Of a DNA stretch of 64,000 nucleotides, positions 47,863 to 59,107 are shown in pieces. Under the pieces are notes generated by a model. That model saw only the letters and a list, made by a program, of their open reading frames with translations. It did no database searches and was not told the origin of the DNA. Each line of letters starts with the position of its first letter. Position 1 is the stretch's first letter. The translations under genes were made by a program, and so were the position numbers. Source of the DNA: Tenacibaculum agarivorans (GTDB taxonomy: Bacteria; Bacteroidota; Bacteroidia; Flavobacteriales; Flavobacteriaceae); NCBI RefSeq assembly GCF_001936575.1, contig NZ_MSMP01000013.1, forward strand, positions 62,001 through 126,000. The letters are read 5' to 3'.

Positions 47863-48261
47863 ATGTATACAGATCCAATCGCGGATTTCCTTACTCGTGT
47901 TAGAAATGCTATCATGGCAGGACACAGAGTTGTAGAAGTTCCAGCTTCAAAATTGAAGAAGGAGATGACTAAGATTTTGTTTGATCAAGGTTACATTTTA
48001 AGTTATCAGTTCAATGACAATAAAGTTCAAGGGACTATCAAGATAGCTTTAAAGTACGATAGATTGACAAAAGAACCAGTTATCAGAAAAATTCAAAGAG
48101 TATCTACTCCAGGTTTACGTAAGTATGTAGGTGCTAAAGAAATGCCAAGAGTTTTAAATGGTCTTGGTATCGCAATCGTGTCAACTTCAAAAGGTGTGAT
48201 GACTAACAAGAAAGCACGTCAAGAGAATGTTGGTGGAGAAGTATTATGTTACGTTTATTAA
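47863..48261 (+). CDS. rpsH: 30S ribosomal protein S8
   Basis: 132 residues with MYTDPIADFLTRVRNAIMAG and the C-terminal NKKARQENVGGEVLCYVY. It binds 16S helix 21 and in E. coli represses the spc operon. It is the first gene of its own transcription block here because a regulator/acyltransferase pair separates it from rpsN. Confidence 0.98.
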   Translation: MYTDPIADFLTRVRNAIMAGHRVVEVPASKLKKEMTKILFDQGYILSYQFNDNKVQGTIKIALKYDRLTKEPVIRKIQRVSTPGLRKYVGAKEMPRVLNGLGIAIVSTSKGVMTNKKARQENVGGEVLCYVY

Positions 48262-48276
48262 TAAACATTTTGTAAG

Positions 48277-48822
48277 ATGAGTAGAATAGGTAAAAGCCCA
48301 ATCACATTGCCACAAGGTGTTGAATTTAAAGTAAACGATAACGTGGTAACAGTAAAAGGTAAGTTAGGAGAATTATCTCAAAAATTAACTTCTAATATTA
48401 CTGTAAAAGAAGAGGATGGTACTTTAACAGTAGAAAGACCATCAGATAGTAAAGAACACAAAGCTGCACATGGTTTATACCGAGCTTTAATCAGTAACAT
48501 GATTGAAGGTGTAACTAAAGGTTATACTAAGGAATTAGAGTTAGTAGGAGTTGGTTATAGAGCATCTAATCAAGGTCAAAAATTAGATTTAGCTTTAGGA
48601 TTTTCTCATAACATCGTATTAGAGTTAGCACCAGAGGTTAAGGTTGAAACAGTATCTGAAAAAGGTAAAAATCCAATCGTAAAATTAACTTCTCACGATA
48701 AACAATTAGTGGGGCAAGTTGCGGCTAAGATTCGTTCTTTCCGTAAGCCTGAGCCATATAAAGGTAAAGGAGTTAAGTTTGTTGGTGAAGTAATTAGAAG
48801 AAAAGCAGGTAAATCTGCATAA
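48277..48822 (+). CDS. rplF: 50S ribosomal protein L6
   Basis: 181 residues made of the two typical repeats, with [20 protein letters not shown] and the C-terminal [20 protein letters not shown]. Normal length; 15 nt after rpsH. Confidence 0.98.
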   Translation: MSRIGKSPITLPQGVEFKVNDNVVTVKGKLGELSQKLTSNITVKEEDGTLTVERPSDSKEHKAAHGLYRALISNMIEGVTKGYTKELELVGVGYRASNQGQKLDLALGFSHNIVLELAPEVKVETVSEKGKNPIVKLTSHDKQLVGQVAAKIRSFRKPEPYKGKGVKFVGEVIRRKAGKSA

Positions 48823-48833
48823 TAATTAGTGTT

Positions 48834-49184
48834 ATGGCATTATCAAAACTTGAGAGAAGACAACGTATAAAGTATAGAATAAGAAAAGTTATTTCTGGAA
48901 CAGCTGAAAAGCCAAGATTATCAGTGTTTAGAAGTAATAAAGAAATCTATGCTCAAATTATAAATGATGTAGATGGTGTTACTTTAGCATCAGCGTCATC
49001 AAGAGATAAAGAAATTGCATCTGGTTCTAAAGCAGAAGCTGCTGCAGCTGTAGGTAAAGCAATTGCTGAAAAAGCTGTTAAGGCAGGTTTAGAGACTGTT
49101 GCTTTTGATAGAAATGGTTACTTATACCATGGACGTGTAAAAGTATTAGCAGACGCTGCAAGAGAAGCTGGTTTAAAATTTTAA
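48834..49184 (+). CDS. rplR: 50S ribosomal protein L18
   Basis: 116 residues, with [18 protein letters not shown] and the C-terminal [21 protein letters not shown] 5S rRNA-binding protein. Confidence 0.98.
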   Translation: MALSKLERRQRIKYRIRKVISGTAEKPRLSVFRSNKEIYAQIINDVDGVTLASASSRDKEIASGSKAEAAAAVGKAIAEKAVKAGLETVAFDRNGYLYHGRVKVLADAAREAGLKF

Positions 49185-49195
49185 GAAATTATATT

Positions 49196-49717
49196 ATGTT
49201 AGGATATAAAAACGTAGAAAGAGTAAAACCAAGCGGATTAGAGCTTGTAGATAGATTAGTTGGTGTGCAACGTGTTACTAAAGTAACAAAAGGAGGTAGA
49301 GCATTCGGTTTCTCTGCTATCGTAGTAGTTGGTGATGGTAAAGGAGTTGTTGGACACGGATTAGGAAAGTCTAAAGATGTATCATCTGCAATTGCAAAAG
49401 CTGTTGAAGATGCAAAGAAGAATTTAGTTCGTATTCCTTTATTAAAAGGAACATTACCACACGAACAAAAAGGTAAATTCGGAGGAGCTAAAGTGTTTAT
49501 AAAACCAGCTTCAAATGGTACCGGAGTGATCGCAGGTGGTGCTGTACGTGCAGTATTAGAGTCTGTAGGAGTACACGATGTATTATCTAAGTCTCAAGGA
49601 TCATCTAACCCTCATAATGTTGTTAAAGCAACTTTTGATGCATTATTACAGTTACGTAGTGCAGAAACTATTGCTAGACAAAGAGGTATTTCTTTAGAGA
49701 AAGTTTTTAACGGATAA
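49196..49717 (+). CDS. rpsE: 30S ribosomal protein S5
   Basis: 173 residues: the dsRNA-binding-like N-terminal domain ([20 protein letters not shown]) and the C-terminal [20 protein letters not shown]. Decoding-fidelity protein next to S4. Confidence 0.98.
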   Translation: MLGYKNVERVKPSGLELVDRLVGVQRVTKVTKGGRAFGFSAIVVVGDGKGVVGHGLGKSKDVSSAIAKAVEDAKKNLVRIPLLKGTLPHEQKGKFGGAKVFIKPASNGTGVIAGGAVRAVLESVGVHDVLSKSQGSSNPHNVVKATFDALLQLRSAETIARQRGISLEKVFNG

Positions 49718-49728
49718 AATTTAAGACG

Positions 49729-49911
49729 ATGAGTAAGATTAGAGTTACACAAGTAAAAAGTCAAATAGGTCGCCTTAAAAATCAGAAAAGAACGCTAGAG
49801 GCCTTAGGATTAAAAAGAATTAACCAAACTGTAGAGCATGATGCGTCACCTACAATTTTGGGAATGGTAAATAAAGTTCAACACTTAGTTTCTGTAGAAG
49901 AAATTAAATAA
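49729..49911 (+). CDS. rpmD: 50S ribosomal protein L30
   Basis: 60 residues with KSQIGRLKNQKRTLEALGLK. Bacterial short form of L30, in its usual position between rpsE and rplO. Confidence 0.97.
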   Translation: MSKIRVTQVKSQIGRLKNQKRTLEALGLKRINQTVEHDASPTILGMVNKVQHLVSVEEIK

Positions 49912-49923
49912 GAAGATAATAAC

Positions 49924-50373
49924 ATGGGTTTACATAACTTAAAACCAGCTGCTGGATCAACAAAAAACGGGAAAAGAATCGCTCGTGGTGAAGGGTCTGG
50001 ACATGGTGGTACCTCTACAAGAGGACATAAAGGAGCTAAATCTCGTTCAGGATACTCTCGTAAAATCGGATTTGAAGGAGGGCAAATGCCACTTCAAAGA
50101 CGTGTGCCTAAGTTTGGATTTAAAAACATCAACCGTAAAGAATACGTTGGTGTAAACTTAGATAAATTACAAGAGTTAGTAGATAACGGTAGAATTACTG
50201 ATACAGTAACTATGGACGTTTTAGTATCTAACAGATTAGCACGTAAAAATGATCTTGTAAAGATCTTAGGACGTGGAGAATTAAAGGCTAAATTAAATAT
50301 TACTGTACACAAATTTACAGCTACAGCAAAAGCAGCTATCGAAGCAGCTGGAGGTGAAGCAGTAACTTTATAA
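49924..50373 (+). CDS. rplO: 50S ribosomal protein L15
   Basis: 149 residues. The Gly/Arg/Lys-rich N-terminal arm (KRIARGEGSGHGGTSTRGHK) and GGQMPLQRRVPKFGFKN are family signatures. Nine nt before secY. Confidence 0.98.
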   Translation: MGLHNLKPAAGSTKNGKRIARGEGSGHGGTSTRGHKGAKSRSGYSRKIGFEGGQMPLQRRVPKFGFKNINRKEYVGVNLDKLQELVDNGRITDTVTMDVLVSNRLARKNDLVKILGRGELKAKLNITVHKFTATAKAAIEAAGGEAVTL

Positions 50374-50382
50374 GAATTGTAA

Positions 50383-51708
50383 ATGATGAATTTTATAAAT
50401 ACACTAAGAGACATTTTCAAGATTGAAGAGTTAAGAGAAAAATTGCTTTTAACGATTGGTTTAATCGCTGTTTATCGCTTTATGGCTGCAGTTCCATTAC
50501 CTGGAATTGATCCAACACAGTTAACAGCCCTAAAGAATAACGCTGACGGCGGTCTTTTAGGTTTATTAAATGCATTTACAGGTGGGGCATTTGCTAGGGC
50601 ATCCGTTATGGCGCTTGGTATAATGCCTTACATTTCTGCATCTATTGTAGTACAATTAATGGGAATTGCTGTTCCTTACTTACAAAAACTACAAAAAGAT
50701 GGAGAAAGTGGACGTAAGAAAATTACACAAATTACACGTTGGTTAACAATACTTATCACATTAGTTCAAGGACCAACATATATTACTTTCATTAAAACTC
50801 AAATGGGATTACCAGAAGCTGCTTTCTTAGTAGGGGGCGCAACATTCTGGGTATCATCTATGATTTTACTAACTGCAGGAACAATCTTTGCAATGTGGTT
50901 AGGAGAAAGAATTACAGATAAGGGTGTTGGTAATGGTATCTCATTGTTAATTACTGTGGGTATTATTGCAAATTTCCCTGCTGCCTTTTTACAAGAGTTT
51001 ATCTCTAAAACAACCAATACTGGTGGAGGTGGTATCATGATGATTTTAATCGAAGTTTTAGTGTGGTTTGTAGTAATATTATTAACAGTATTACTTGTTA
51101 CTGCAGTACGTAAAGTAGCTGTTCAATATGCAAGAAGAACTGCTATTGCTAATATTAAAGATGTAGAAGGTGCTAGACAGTATATCCCACTAAAGTTAAA
51201 TGCTGCAGGGGTTATGCCAATCATTTTTGCACAAGCAATAATGTTTTTACCGATTACATTAGGACAAAAATATCCAGCATTAGTAAGTTTATCAAATATT
51301 AATGGATTATGGTATAATGTTATTTTTGCGCTTTTAATAATTATATTCAGTTATTTCTATACCGCAATTACTATACCTACTAATAAAATGGCTGAAGATT
51401 TAAAGAGAAGTAATGGATTTGTACCTGGATATAAGCCAGGAGAAGAAACAGCAAATCATTTAGATTCTGTTTTATCTAAAATTACATTTCCAGGATCTTT
51501 ATTCTTAGCAGCATTATCTATTTTACCAGCTATAATTGTTCAATTTGGGGTAACTCAAAACTGGGCATTATTTTATGGAGGAACTTCATTAATCATTATG
51601 GTAGGTGTTGCAATAGATACAATACAACAAATTAATTCATATTTATTAAACAGTCGTTATGACGGTTTAATGAAAACAGGTAATACTAACAGAAAATCAT
51701 TAAAATAA
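50383..51708 (+). CDS. secY: preprotein translocase subunit SecY
   Basis: 441 residues with ten membrane segments. The N-terminal [20 protein letters not shown], the plug-region [20 protein letters not shown] and GLGNGISL-type loop ([11 protein letters not shown]) are intact. It is the channel through which all the signal-peptide proteins of this window are exported. The first two codons are both ATG, so the start may be one codon later. Confidence 0.98.
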   Translation: MMNFINTLRDIFKIEELREKLLLTIGLIAVYRFMAAVPLPGIDPTQLTALKNNADGGLLGLLNAFTGGAFARASVMALGIMPYISASIVVQLMGIAVPYLQKLQKDGESGRKKITQITRWLTILITLVQGPTYITFIKTQMGLPEAAFLVGGATFWVSSMILLTAGTIFAMWLGERITDKGVGNGISLLITVGIIANFPAAFLQEFISKTTNTGGGGIMMILIEVLVWFVVILLTVLLVTAVRKVAVQYARRTAIANIKDVEGARQYIPLKLNAAGVMPIIFAQAIMFLPITLGQKYPALVSLSNINGLWYNVIFALLIIIFSYFYTAITIPTNKMAEDLKRSNGFVPGYKPGEETANHLDSVLSKITFPGSLFLAALSILPAIIVQFGVTQNWALFYGGTSLIIMVGVAIDTIQQINSYLLNSRYDGLMKTGNTNRKSLK

Positions 51709-51709
51709 T

Positions 51710-51925
51710 ATGGCTAAGCAACCAGCAATTCAACAAGATGGAACAATAACAGAAGCATTATCTAATGCAATGTTTCGTGTAGAATTAGAAAATGGACATA
51801 TTGTTACGGCTCACATTTCAGGAAAAATGCGTATGCACTATATCAAACTTTTACCAGGTGATAAGGTAAAGTTAGAAATGAGTCCATATGATTTAACTAA
51901 AGCAAGAATTACTTACAGATATTAA
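51710..51925 (+). CDS. infA: translation initiation factor IF-1
   Basis: 71 residues, an S1-like OB fold ([20 protein letters not shown] … [19 protein letters not shown]). Starts one base after the secY stop, the common Bacteroidota position. Confidence 0.97.
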   Translation: MAKQPAIQQDGTITEALSNAMFRVELENGHIVTAHISGKMRMHYIKLLPGDKVKLEMSPYDLTKARITYRY

Positions 51926-51937
51926 AAACACACACTG

Positions 51938-52054
51938 ATGAAAGTAAGAGCATCATTAAAGAAAAGAAGTGCCGACTGCAAAATTGTACGCAGAAAAGGT
52001 AGATTATATGTGATTAACAAAAAAAATCCTAGGTTTAAACAAAGACAAGGTTAA
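51938..52054 (+). CDS. rpmJ: 50S ribosomal protein L36, lacking most zinc ligands
   Basis: A 38-codon gene read directly: [20 protein letters not shown], then [18 protein letters not shown]. Length and ends match L36. Of the usual Cys-Cys-Cys-His zinc set only Cys14 remains (the others are Ser11, Asn27 and Arg/Phe near 32-33), so this is the zinc-independent form. It follows infA by 12 nt. Confidence 0.95.
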   Translation: MKVRASLKKRSADCKIVRRKGRLYVINKKNPRFKQRQG

Positions 52055-52072
52055 AAAATAAGTCATTAGTAA

Positions 52073-52127
52073 TTAGTAGTTAGATGAATCTGCTTGAAAT
52101 AGAAATGTTTAGGATTCTAACAACTAA
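52073..52127 (+). promoter_or_regulatory. hairpin in the rpmJ-rpsM spacer
   Basis: TTAGTAGTTAGA(TG)AATC at 52073-52090 pairs with GATTCTAACAACTAA at 52113-52127 (one mismatch, a 2-nt bulge), loop of 22 nt. The 99-nt spacer is long for this tightly packed operon and lies where the E. coli alpha-operon control site is found. Confidence 0.5.
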
Positions 52128-52153
52128 AAGCTAACACTAAAAACTAAAACAAT

Positions 52154-52519
52154 ATGGCAAGAATCGCAGGTATTGATATTCCAAAAAACAAAAGAGGAGC
52201 AATTGCTTTAACATACATTTTTGGAATCGGAAGAAGCAGAGCTAAAGATATTTTAGTAGATGCAAAAGTTGATGAAAACATCAAGGTTCAAGATTGGAAC
52301 GATGATCAGATTGCTGCAATACGTGAGCAAGTTGGAAAGTACACTATAGAGGGTGAATTACGTTCTGAAGTTCAATTAAACATCAAACGTTTAATGGACA
52401 TCGGTTGTCAAAGAGGAATCCGTCACAGACTTGGATTACCTTTAAGAGGACAAAGAACAAAAAACAACTCTCGTACTAGAAAAGGTAAGAGAAAAACTGT
52501 AGCTAACAAGAAAAAATAA
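52154..52519 (+). CDS. rpsM: 30S ribosomal protein S13
   Basis: 121 residues with [20 protein letters not shown] and the C-terminal [20 protein letters not shown]. Head protein contacting the P-site tRNA. First gene of the alpha-type block after a structured spacer. Confidence 0.98.
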   Translation: MARIAGIDIPKNKRGAIALTYIFGIGRSRAKDILVDAKVDENIKVQDWNDDQIAAIREQVGKYTIEGELRSEVQLNIKRLMDIGCQRGIRHRLGLPLRGQRTKNNSRTRKGKRKTVANKKK

Positions 52520-52552
52520 TCGTTAGATTATTTTTACTAATCGTAAAGAATC

Positions 52553-52939
52553 ATGGCAAAATCAAAAGTAACAAAAAAACGTAAAGTTGTAATTGAGTCT
52601 ACAGGTGAGGCTCATATCACAGCATCGTTCAATAACATTATCATCTCTTTAACTAACAAGAAAGGAGATGTAATTTCATGGTCTTCTGCAGGAAAAATGG
52701 GATTCAGAGGATCTAAAAAGAATACTCCTTACGCTGCACAATTAGCAGCTGAAAACTGTGCTTCTGTAGCTAAAGAAGCAGGTTTACGTAAAGTAAAGGT
52801 ATACGTTAAAGGACCAGGAAACGGAAGAGAATCAGCAATTAGATCGTTACACAATTCAGGTATTGAAGTAACAGAAATTGTAGATGTTACACCAATTCCA
52901 CACAACGGATGTCGTCCACCTAAAAGAAGAAGAGTATAA
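52553..52939 (+). CDS. rpsK: 30S ribosomal protein S11
   Basis: 128 residues with [20 protein letters not shown] and the C-terminal [18 protein letters not shown]. Platform protein of the small subunit. Confidence 0.98.
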   Translation: MAKSKVTKKRKVVIESTGEAHITASFNNIIISLTNKKGDVISWSSAGKMGFRGSKKNTPYAAQLAAENCASVAKEAGLRKVKVYVKGPGNGRESAIRSLHNSGIEVTEIVDVTPIPHNGCRPPKRRRV

Positions 52940-52954
52940 TAAATATTTTAACCT

Positions 52955-53006
52955 AGTAGGATAAAATGATTGTCGAAGGAGTACGCCTTAATTCACAATA
53001 CCTACT
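52955..53006 (+). promoter_or_regulatory. long hairpin in the rpsK-rpsD spacer
   Basis: Nested pairs AGTAGG / CCTACT, ATTGT / ACAAT and AGG / CCT enclose a small loop and end 13 nt before the rpsD ATG. S4 (rpsD product) is the known autogenous repressor of this operon in other bacteria; this element is a candidate S4 site by position. Confidence 0.5.
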
Positions 53007-53019
53007 TAAATTTTAAGAA

Positions 53020-53625
53020 ATGGCAAGATATACAGGACCAAAAACTAAAATCGCTCGTAAATTCGGTGAAGCGATCTTCGGAGAAGATAAAAACTTCGAA
53101 AAAAGAAACTACCCTCCAGGACAACACGGAGTTGGTAAGAGAAGAGGTAAGAAATCTGAATATGCAGTACAGTTAATGGAGAAGCAAAAGGCTAAGTATA
53201 CTTATGGTATCTTAGAGCGTCAATTCCGTAACTTATTCAAAAAAGCACAAGCATCAGGTGGAATTACTGGTGAGGTATTATTACAATTATGTGAATCACG
53301 TTTAGATAATACTGTTTTCCGTTTAGGAATTGCTACTTCTCGTAGAGCTGCTCGTCAGTTAGTTTCTCACCGTCACATTACTGTTAACGGAGATATCGTT
53401 AATATTCCTTCTTATAGATTAAGAGCTGGAGATGTTATTGCAGTTAGAGAGAAATCAAAATCTTTAGAAGCAATTGAAAATGCTTTAGCAGGTAATAGTA
53501 ATGTTTACGAATGGTTAAGCTGGAATGCTGATCAAAAGTCTGGGACTTTTGTTAAAGCTCCAGAAAGAATCCAGATTCCTGAGAACATTAAAGAGCAATT
53601 AATAGTAGAATTGTACTCTAAATAA
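53020..53625 (+). CDS. rpsD: 30S ribosomal protein S4
   Basis: 201 residues. The N-terminal domain lacks the zinc-type cysteines ([20 protein letters not shown]) and the S4 RNA-binding domain follows at about 90-155 ([20 protein letters not shown], then [11 protein letters not shown]). A primary 16S-binding protein. A 68-codon frame starting at 52970 in another frame is a shadow. Confidence 0.98.
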   Translation: MARYTGPKTKIARKFGEAIFGEDKNFEKRNYPPGQHGVGKRRGKKSEYAVQLMEKQKAKYTYGILERQFRNLFKKAQASGGITGEVLLQLCESRLDNTVFRLGIATSRRAARQLVSHRHITVNGDIVNIPSYRLRAGDVIAVREKSKSLEAIENALAGNSNVYEWLSWNADQKSGTFVKAPERIQIPENIKEQLIVELYSK

Positions 53626-53655
53626 TAAATTAACCATATTGGTATTTGGCCAAAG

Positions 53656-53687
53656 GGTCTATTTGTTCTTCTTCAAACTTATAGACC
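53656..53687 (+). promoter_or_regulatory. hairpin in the rpsD-rpoA spacer
   Basis: A perfect 7-bp stem GGTCTAT / ATAGACC with an 18-nt U-rich loop, inside the 98-nt spacer. It has no T-run, so it is not a terminator; it may be a processing or regulatory site. Confidence 0.4.
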
Positions 53688-53723
53688 GCGCAACTAAATA
53701 ACAATTAAAACGAAGAAAAATAA

Positions 53724-54716
53724 ATGGCGATTTTAAATTTTCAAAAGCCCGATAAGGTTATCATGATTGAATCTACTGATTTTTCAGGGAGATTCGAATT
53801 CAGACCGTTAGAACCAGGTTTTGGTTTAACAGTTGGTAATGCATTAAGAAGAGTATTATTATCTTCTCTAGAAGGATTTGCAATTACATCTTTAAGAGTT
53901 GATGGAGTTGAGCACGAGTTTTCAACAATAACTGGTGTTGTAGAAGATGTTACTGAAATGATCTTAAACTTAAAACAAGTTCGTTTCAAAAAGCAAATTG
54001 AAGAGTCAGATAGAGAGACTGTGACTATTGCAATATCTGGGCAAGAGCAATTAACAGCTGGTGATTTACAGAAGTTTATTTCTGGTTTCCAAGTATTAAA
54101 TCCTGAATTAGTTATCTGTAATATGGATAAATCTGTTAAAATTAATGCAGAAATTACCATAGAAAAAGGTAGAGGGTTTGTACCTGCAGAAGAAAATAAA
54201 AAATCTGGAGCACCTTTAGGAACTATTTTTACAGACTCAATTTTTACACCAATTAAGAATGTAAAGTACGCTATAGAAAATTTCCGTGTTGAACAAAAAA
54301 CAGATTATGAAAAATTAGTTTTTGATATTGACACTGATGGATCTATCAATCCTAAAGATGCATTAACAGAAGCAGCTAAAATATTAATTCACCACTTCAT
54401 GTTATTCTCAGATGAAAGAATCACATTAGAGGCTGATGAAATAGCTCAAACTGAATCTTACGATGAAGAATCTCTTCACATGCGTCAGTTATTAAAGACG
54501 AAATTAGTAGATATGGATTTATCTGTTCGTGCTTTAAACTGTTTAAAAGCTGCAGAAGTAGATACATTAGGAGATTTAGTATCATTCAATAAGAGTGATT
54601 TAATGAAGTTCAGAAACTTTGGTAAAAAATCATTAACTGAATTAGAGGAGTTAGTGAATAACAAAGGACTAAGTTTCGGAATGGATTTAACAAAGTATAA
54701 GTTAGATAGAGATTAA
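53724..54716 (+). CDS. rpoA: DNA-directed RNA polymerase alpha subunit
   Basis: 330 residues. N-terminal dimerisation/assembly domain with [20 protein letters not shown] and a C-terminal domain with [22 protein letters not shown] sequence and [14 protein letters not shown], which contacts activators and upstream DNA. Normal length and position for the alpha operon. Confidence 0.98.
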   Translation: MAILNFQKPDKVIMIESTDFSGRFEFRPLEPGFGLTVGNALRRVLLSSLEGFAITSLRVDGVEHEFSTITGVVEDVTEMILNLKQVRFKKQIEESDRETVTIAISGQEQLTAGDLQKFISGFQVLNPELVICNMDKSVKINAEITIEKGRGFVPAEENKKSGAPLGTIFTDSIFTPIKNVKYAIENFRVEQKTDYEKLVFDIDTDGSINPKDALTEAAKILIHHFMLFSDERITLEADEIAQTESYDEESLHMRQLLKTKLVDMDLSVRALNCLKAAEVDTLGDLVSFNKSDLMKFRNFGKKSLTELEELVNNKGLSFGMDLTKYKLDRD

Positions 54717-54730
54717 TAATTAATAAAGGG

Positions 54731-54772
54731 TATCATAATTTGCTCCTCAAGAGTGGGTAGAGCAAGATGATA
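54731..54772 (+). promoter_or_regulatory. hairpin in the rpoA-rplQ spacer
   Basis: TATCAT / ATGATA outside and TTGCTC / GAGCAA inside (14-nt loop) form a two-part stem in the 73-nt spacer. No T-run follows, so it is not a terminator. Confidence 0.4.
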
Positions 54773-54789
54773 GTCTAAAACTAAAGGTC

Positions 54790-55287
54790 ATGAGACACGG
54801 TAAAAAAGTAAACCATTTAGGTAGAAAAACAGCGCATAGAAAATCTATGTTAGCTAATATGGCTTGTTCTTTAATCGAGCACAAGCGAATCAACACTACT
54901 GAAGCTAAAGCTAAAGCTTTACGTAAATATGTTGAGCCTTTAATTACTAAAGCTAAAGCTGAGAATAATAGTACAGCAGAATTAAATATGCACAATCGTC
55001 GTGTAGTATTTAGTTACTTAAGAAATAAGTATGCAGTTACTGAATTATTCAAAGAAATATCAGTGAAAGTTGGAGACAGACCAGGAGGATATGTACGTAT
55101 CATTAAATTAGGAAATCGTTTAGGTGATAATGCTCCTATGGCAATGGTAGAATTAGTTGATTACAACGAGGTATACAATCCTAACGGTAAAAAAGCCAAG
55201 AAAACTACACGTCGTAGCCGTCGTGGAGGAGGTGCTAAGAAAGCTGCACCAGTTGCTGATGTTGAAACTTCACAAGAGGAAGAATAA
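54790..55287 (+). CDS. rplQ: 50S ribosomal protein L17, with C-terminal extension
   Basis: 165 residues. The core [20 protein letters not shown] … [16 protein letters not shown] is standard L17. About 40 residues beyond the E. coli protein end form a basic then acidic tail ([16 protein letters not shown], then VETSQEEE), as seen in other Bacteroidota. Last gene of the superoperon before a terminator. Confidence 0.97.
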   Translation: MRHGKKVNHLGRKTAHRKSMLANMACSLIEHKRINTTEAKAKALRKYVEPLITKAKAENNSTAELNMHNRRVVFSYLRNKYAVTELFKEISVKVGDRPGGYVRIIKLGNRLGDNAPMAMVELVDYNEVYNPNGKKAKKTTRRSRRGGGAKKAAPVADVETSQEEE

Positions 55288-55310
55288 ATGACAGTTTTAC
55301 AATAAATATT

Positions 55311-55346
55311 AAAAAGGATAAACATTTTCGTTTATCCTTTTTTTTT
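55311..55346 (+). terminator. intrinsic terminator after rplQ
   Basis: A 13-bp stem AAAAAGGATAAAC / GTTTATCCTTTTT with a 6-nt loop and a long T-run. It ends the ribosomal protein block. Confidence 0.92.
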
Positions 55347-55374
55347 AAACTATTTTTGACAAACTTTTTAAAAC

Positions 55375-55455
55375 ATGAAATACGTCTTATTATCAAGAGA
55401 AAAGCTTATACAAAATAATAGAGACGAATTCAATCTGACACAAGAAAACATTTAA
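55375..55455 (+). CDS. possible 26-codon ORF in the carA leader
   Basis: An ATG starts a 26-residue frame (MKYVLLSREKLIQNNRDEFN, then LTQENI) ending 6 nt before the carA ATG. It has only two Arg codons and no clear attenuator hairpin, so an arginine or pyrimidine leader peptide is not supported. It may be a chance frame. Confidence 0.25.
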   Translation: MKYVLLSREKLIQNNRDEFNLTQENI

Positions 55456-55461
55456 TTACGG

Positions 55462-56568
55462 ATGAAATACACAACTAGAAAAAAAGCACTTGTTTTATTA
55501 GCAGACGGAACAATTTTCTATGGTAAATCTATAGGAATAGAAGGTACAGTTACTGGTGAGATTTGTTTTAATACTGGAATGACTGGTTACCAGGAAATTT
55601 TTACAGACCCTTCTTATTTTGGACAGTTAATGGTAGCAACTAATGCTCATATCGGGAACTATGGTGTAAATGATGAAGAAGTTGAATCAGAAGGAATAAA
55701 AATATCTGGATTAATTTGTAGAAATTTTAGCTTTGAGCATTCTAGAGTTGATTCTGATGGAAATTTAAAAGATTGGTTTGAAAAGCATAATCTAGTAGCA
55801 ATTTCAGACGTGGATACAAGAGCATTGGTTTCTTATATCAGAGAAAATGGAGCTATGAATGCTATTATTTCTACAGAAGTTGAAGATATAGATAAACTTA
55901 AAGCAGAATTAGCAAAGGTTCCAAATATGGAGGGACTAGAATTGGCTTCTAAAGTTTCAACTACCAAGCCTTATTTTGTAGGTGAAGAAAATGCAACTTA
56001 CAAAATTGCTGCAGTTGATATTGGAATCAAAAAAAATATATTAAGAAACTTAGCGAAAAGAGATGCTTACATTAAAGTATACCCTTATAATGCAAAGTTT
56101 GAGGAATTAGAATCATGGAATCCTGATGGTTACTTTATCTCAAATGGACCAGGAGATCCAGAGCCATTAATAGATGCTCAAAATTTAGCTAAAGAAGTTA
56201 TTGAGAAAAATTTACCATTATTTGGGATTTGTTTAGGACACCAAGTAATTGCTCTAGCTAACGGGATTTCAACCTATAAAATGCATAATGGGCATAGAGG
56301 AATTAATCATCCGGTAAAAAATCTTCTAACAAGTAAAGGAGAAATTACTTCACAAAATCATGGTTTCGCTATCAATAGAGAAGAAACTGAAGCTCATCCA
56401 GATGTAGAAATTACACACGTACATTTAAATGATAATACTGTTGCAGGTATTAAAATGAAAAGTAAAAATGTATTTTCTGTGCAATATCACCCGGAAGCTA
56501 GTCCAGGACCGCACGATTCAGAATATTTATTTGATCAATTTATAGAAAATATTAAAATGACGAAGTAA
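55462..56568 (+). CDS. carA: carbamoyl-phosphate synthase small subunit
   Basis: 368 residues. The N-terminal CPSase small-chain domain (LLADGTIFYGKSIGIEGTVT) is followed by a class I glutamine amidotransferase with the nucleophilic Cys in FGICLGHQVIALA and the His/Glu pair in VQYHPEASPGPHDSEYLF. It supplies ammonia for carbamoyl phosphate (arginine and pyrimidine synthesis). carB is not adjacent in the window. Confidence 0.96.
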   Translation: MKYTTRKKALVLLADGTIFYGKSIGIEGTVTGEICFNTGMTGYQEIFTDPSYFGQLMVATNAHIGNYGVNDEEVESEGIKISGLICRNFSFEHSRVDSDGNLKDWFEKHNLVAISDVDTRALVSYIRENGAMNAIISTEVEDIDKLKAELAKVPNMEGLELASKVSTTKPYFVGEENATYKIAAVDIGIKKNILRNLAKRDAYIKVYPYNAKFEELESWNPDGYFISNGPGDPEPLIDAQNLAKEVIEKNLPLFGICLGHQVIALANGISTYKMHNGHRGINHPVKNLLTSKGEITSQNHGFAINREETEAHPDVEITHVHLNDNTVAGIKMKSKNVFSVQYHPEASPGPHDSEYLFDQFIENIKMTK

Positions 56569-56575
56569 TTGATGT

Positions 56576-56989
56576 ATGGAAAAGTATATTGAAGCGACAC
56601 CAGAATCAGGAAAGAGTTTTTACTTAAAATACCAAGGAAAGGGTAAAATAGTATTACTTAATTTTTTAAGATTCAAAAAAGTTGCTGATTATACAAATCT
56701 AGAGTCAATCGCTCCTAAAAAACAAATTTCAGGAGGAGAAGCGTATGAATTATATATGATGCATACGCTTCCTTGTTTGAAGAAATACGGAGGAAGAGTT
56801 TTATATAAAGGAAATGCTAATAGCTTTTTGATAGGTCCATTGGAAGAGACTTGGGATTTAGTGTTATTGGTAGAGCATGAATCTGTAGAGAAATTTATAG
56901 CTTTTGCTCAAGATGAAGAGTGTTTAAAAACTGCTAAACATAGAAAAGCAGCTTTAGAAGATTCTAGATTATTACCTACTTCCTTGTAA
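56576..56989 (+). CDS. DUF1330 domain-containing protein
   Basis: 137 residues, ferredoxin-like dimeric alpha/beta fold expected. KGKIVLLNFLRFKKVADYTN, then GGEAYELYMMHTLP and SFLIGPLEETWDLVLLVEHE are typical of DUF1330 proteins, whose function is unknown. It starts 7 nt behind carA and so is likely co-transcribed with it; eno follows 92 nt later with its own upstream region. Confidence 0.75.
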   Translation: MEKYIEATPESGKSFYLKYQGKGKIVLLNFLRFKKVADYTNLESIAPKKQISGGEAYELYMMHTLPCLKKYGGRVLYKGNANSFLIGPLEETWDLVLLVEHESVEKFIAFAQDEECLKTAKHRKAALEDSRLLPTSL

Positions 56990-57027
56990 AACGATTTCGT
57001 AGAATTTAACCAAAAATCAATCTTTAA

Positions 57028-58368
<1,341 letters not shown>

Positions 58369-58394
58369 GAATACTATTATTAAATTATTTATTT

Positions 58395-58430
58395 AAGCTC
58401 GTAACATAATTTTATGTTACGAGCTTTTTT
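58395..58430 (+). terminator. intrinsic terminator after eno
   Basis: A stem of about 15 bp, AAGCTCGTAACATAA / TTATGTTACGAGCTT, with a very short loop and a T-run. Confidence 0.92.
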
Positions 58431-59107
58431 CTTTTCTATAAGGTAAATATCAATACGCTTATTTGGTAAAAATCTGCGAACTAAAACCAGACTTAAATTA
58501 ACTTTCTTTCAAAATTTTCACAATTAAAGACGCTTTCCTAGCAAAAACAAAATAAAGGAAGTTTTTGTAGCGAAATGTACTTTAATATTCTTTATCCTTA
58601 TTCTTACACTTACTCAAATTATATCACGCATTAATACTTGTTAGTGTTTTATTTTTCTTATTTACAATGACTTATGTTTGCTTTAGAGAAGATTCAAAAG
58701 AGATTTCTATTTGTAAATACTTACTAATAACTTTCTATAACGAGGGAACCCTGTTATTTTAATATCATATAAAAATTAATTCTCAAAATAGATAAAAACT
58801 AAGAAAAATTATTGTTAACTCACTGTTAGTAAATTGTATAGGCTGATTTTGGGATTGAAGCAGATAATTTTTACTACTAAATCGACATAATTTTAAATTA
58901 AACTACTTAATCTTTTATTAATCATATTATAAATCGCAGTACTTCATAAGTTTAATTGTGGATATTTATTTAGTTGGCATAATAAATTAAACTAGAAATT
59001 TAGTGATGAATAGATTAGCTAAGTTATTTATACCGAAACTAATTTTAACAATTTTTTTAATAACAAGGAAAGGCTCATTATTCAATATTGTTAACTAAAT
59101 AGTATGA
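58431..59107. other. gene-free AT-rich stretch
   Basis: About 680 nt without a supportable gene, RNA or repeat. Both strands are full of stops and the composition is very AT-rich. It ends in the small coding remnant described next. Confidence 0.55.

Noticed and set aside
52970..53176. A 68-codon frame overlapping the rpsD start
   Set aside because: It runs out of frame through rpsD. The frame's beginning falls in the rpsK-rpsD hairpin, better explained as RNA structure.
53741..54160. A 139-codon minus-strand frame inside rpoA
   Set aside because: Antisense shadow of a conserved gene; no start context, promoter or family.
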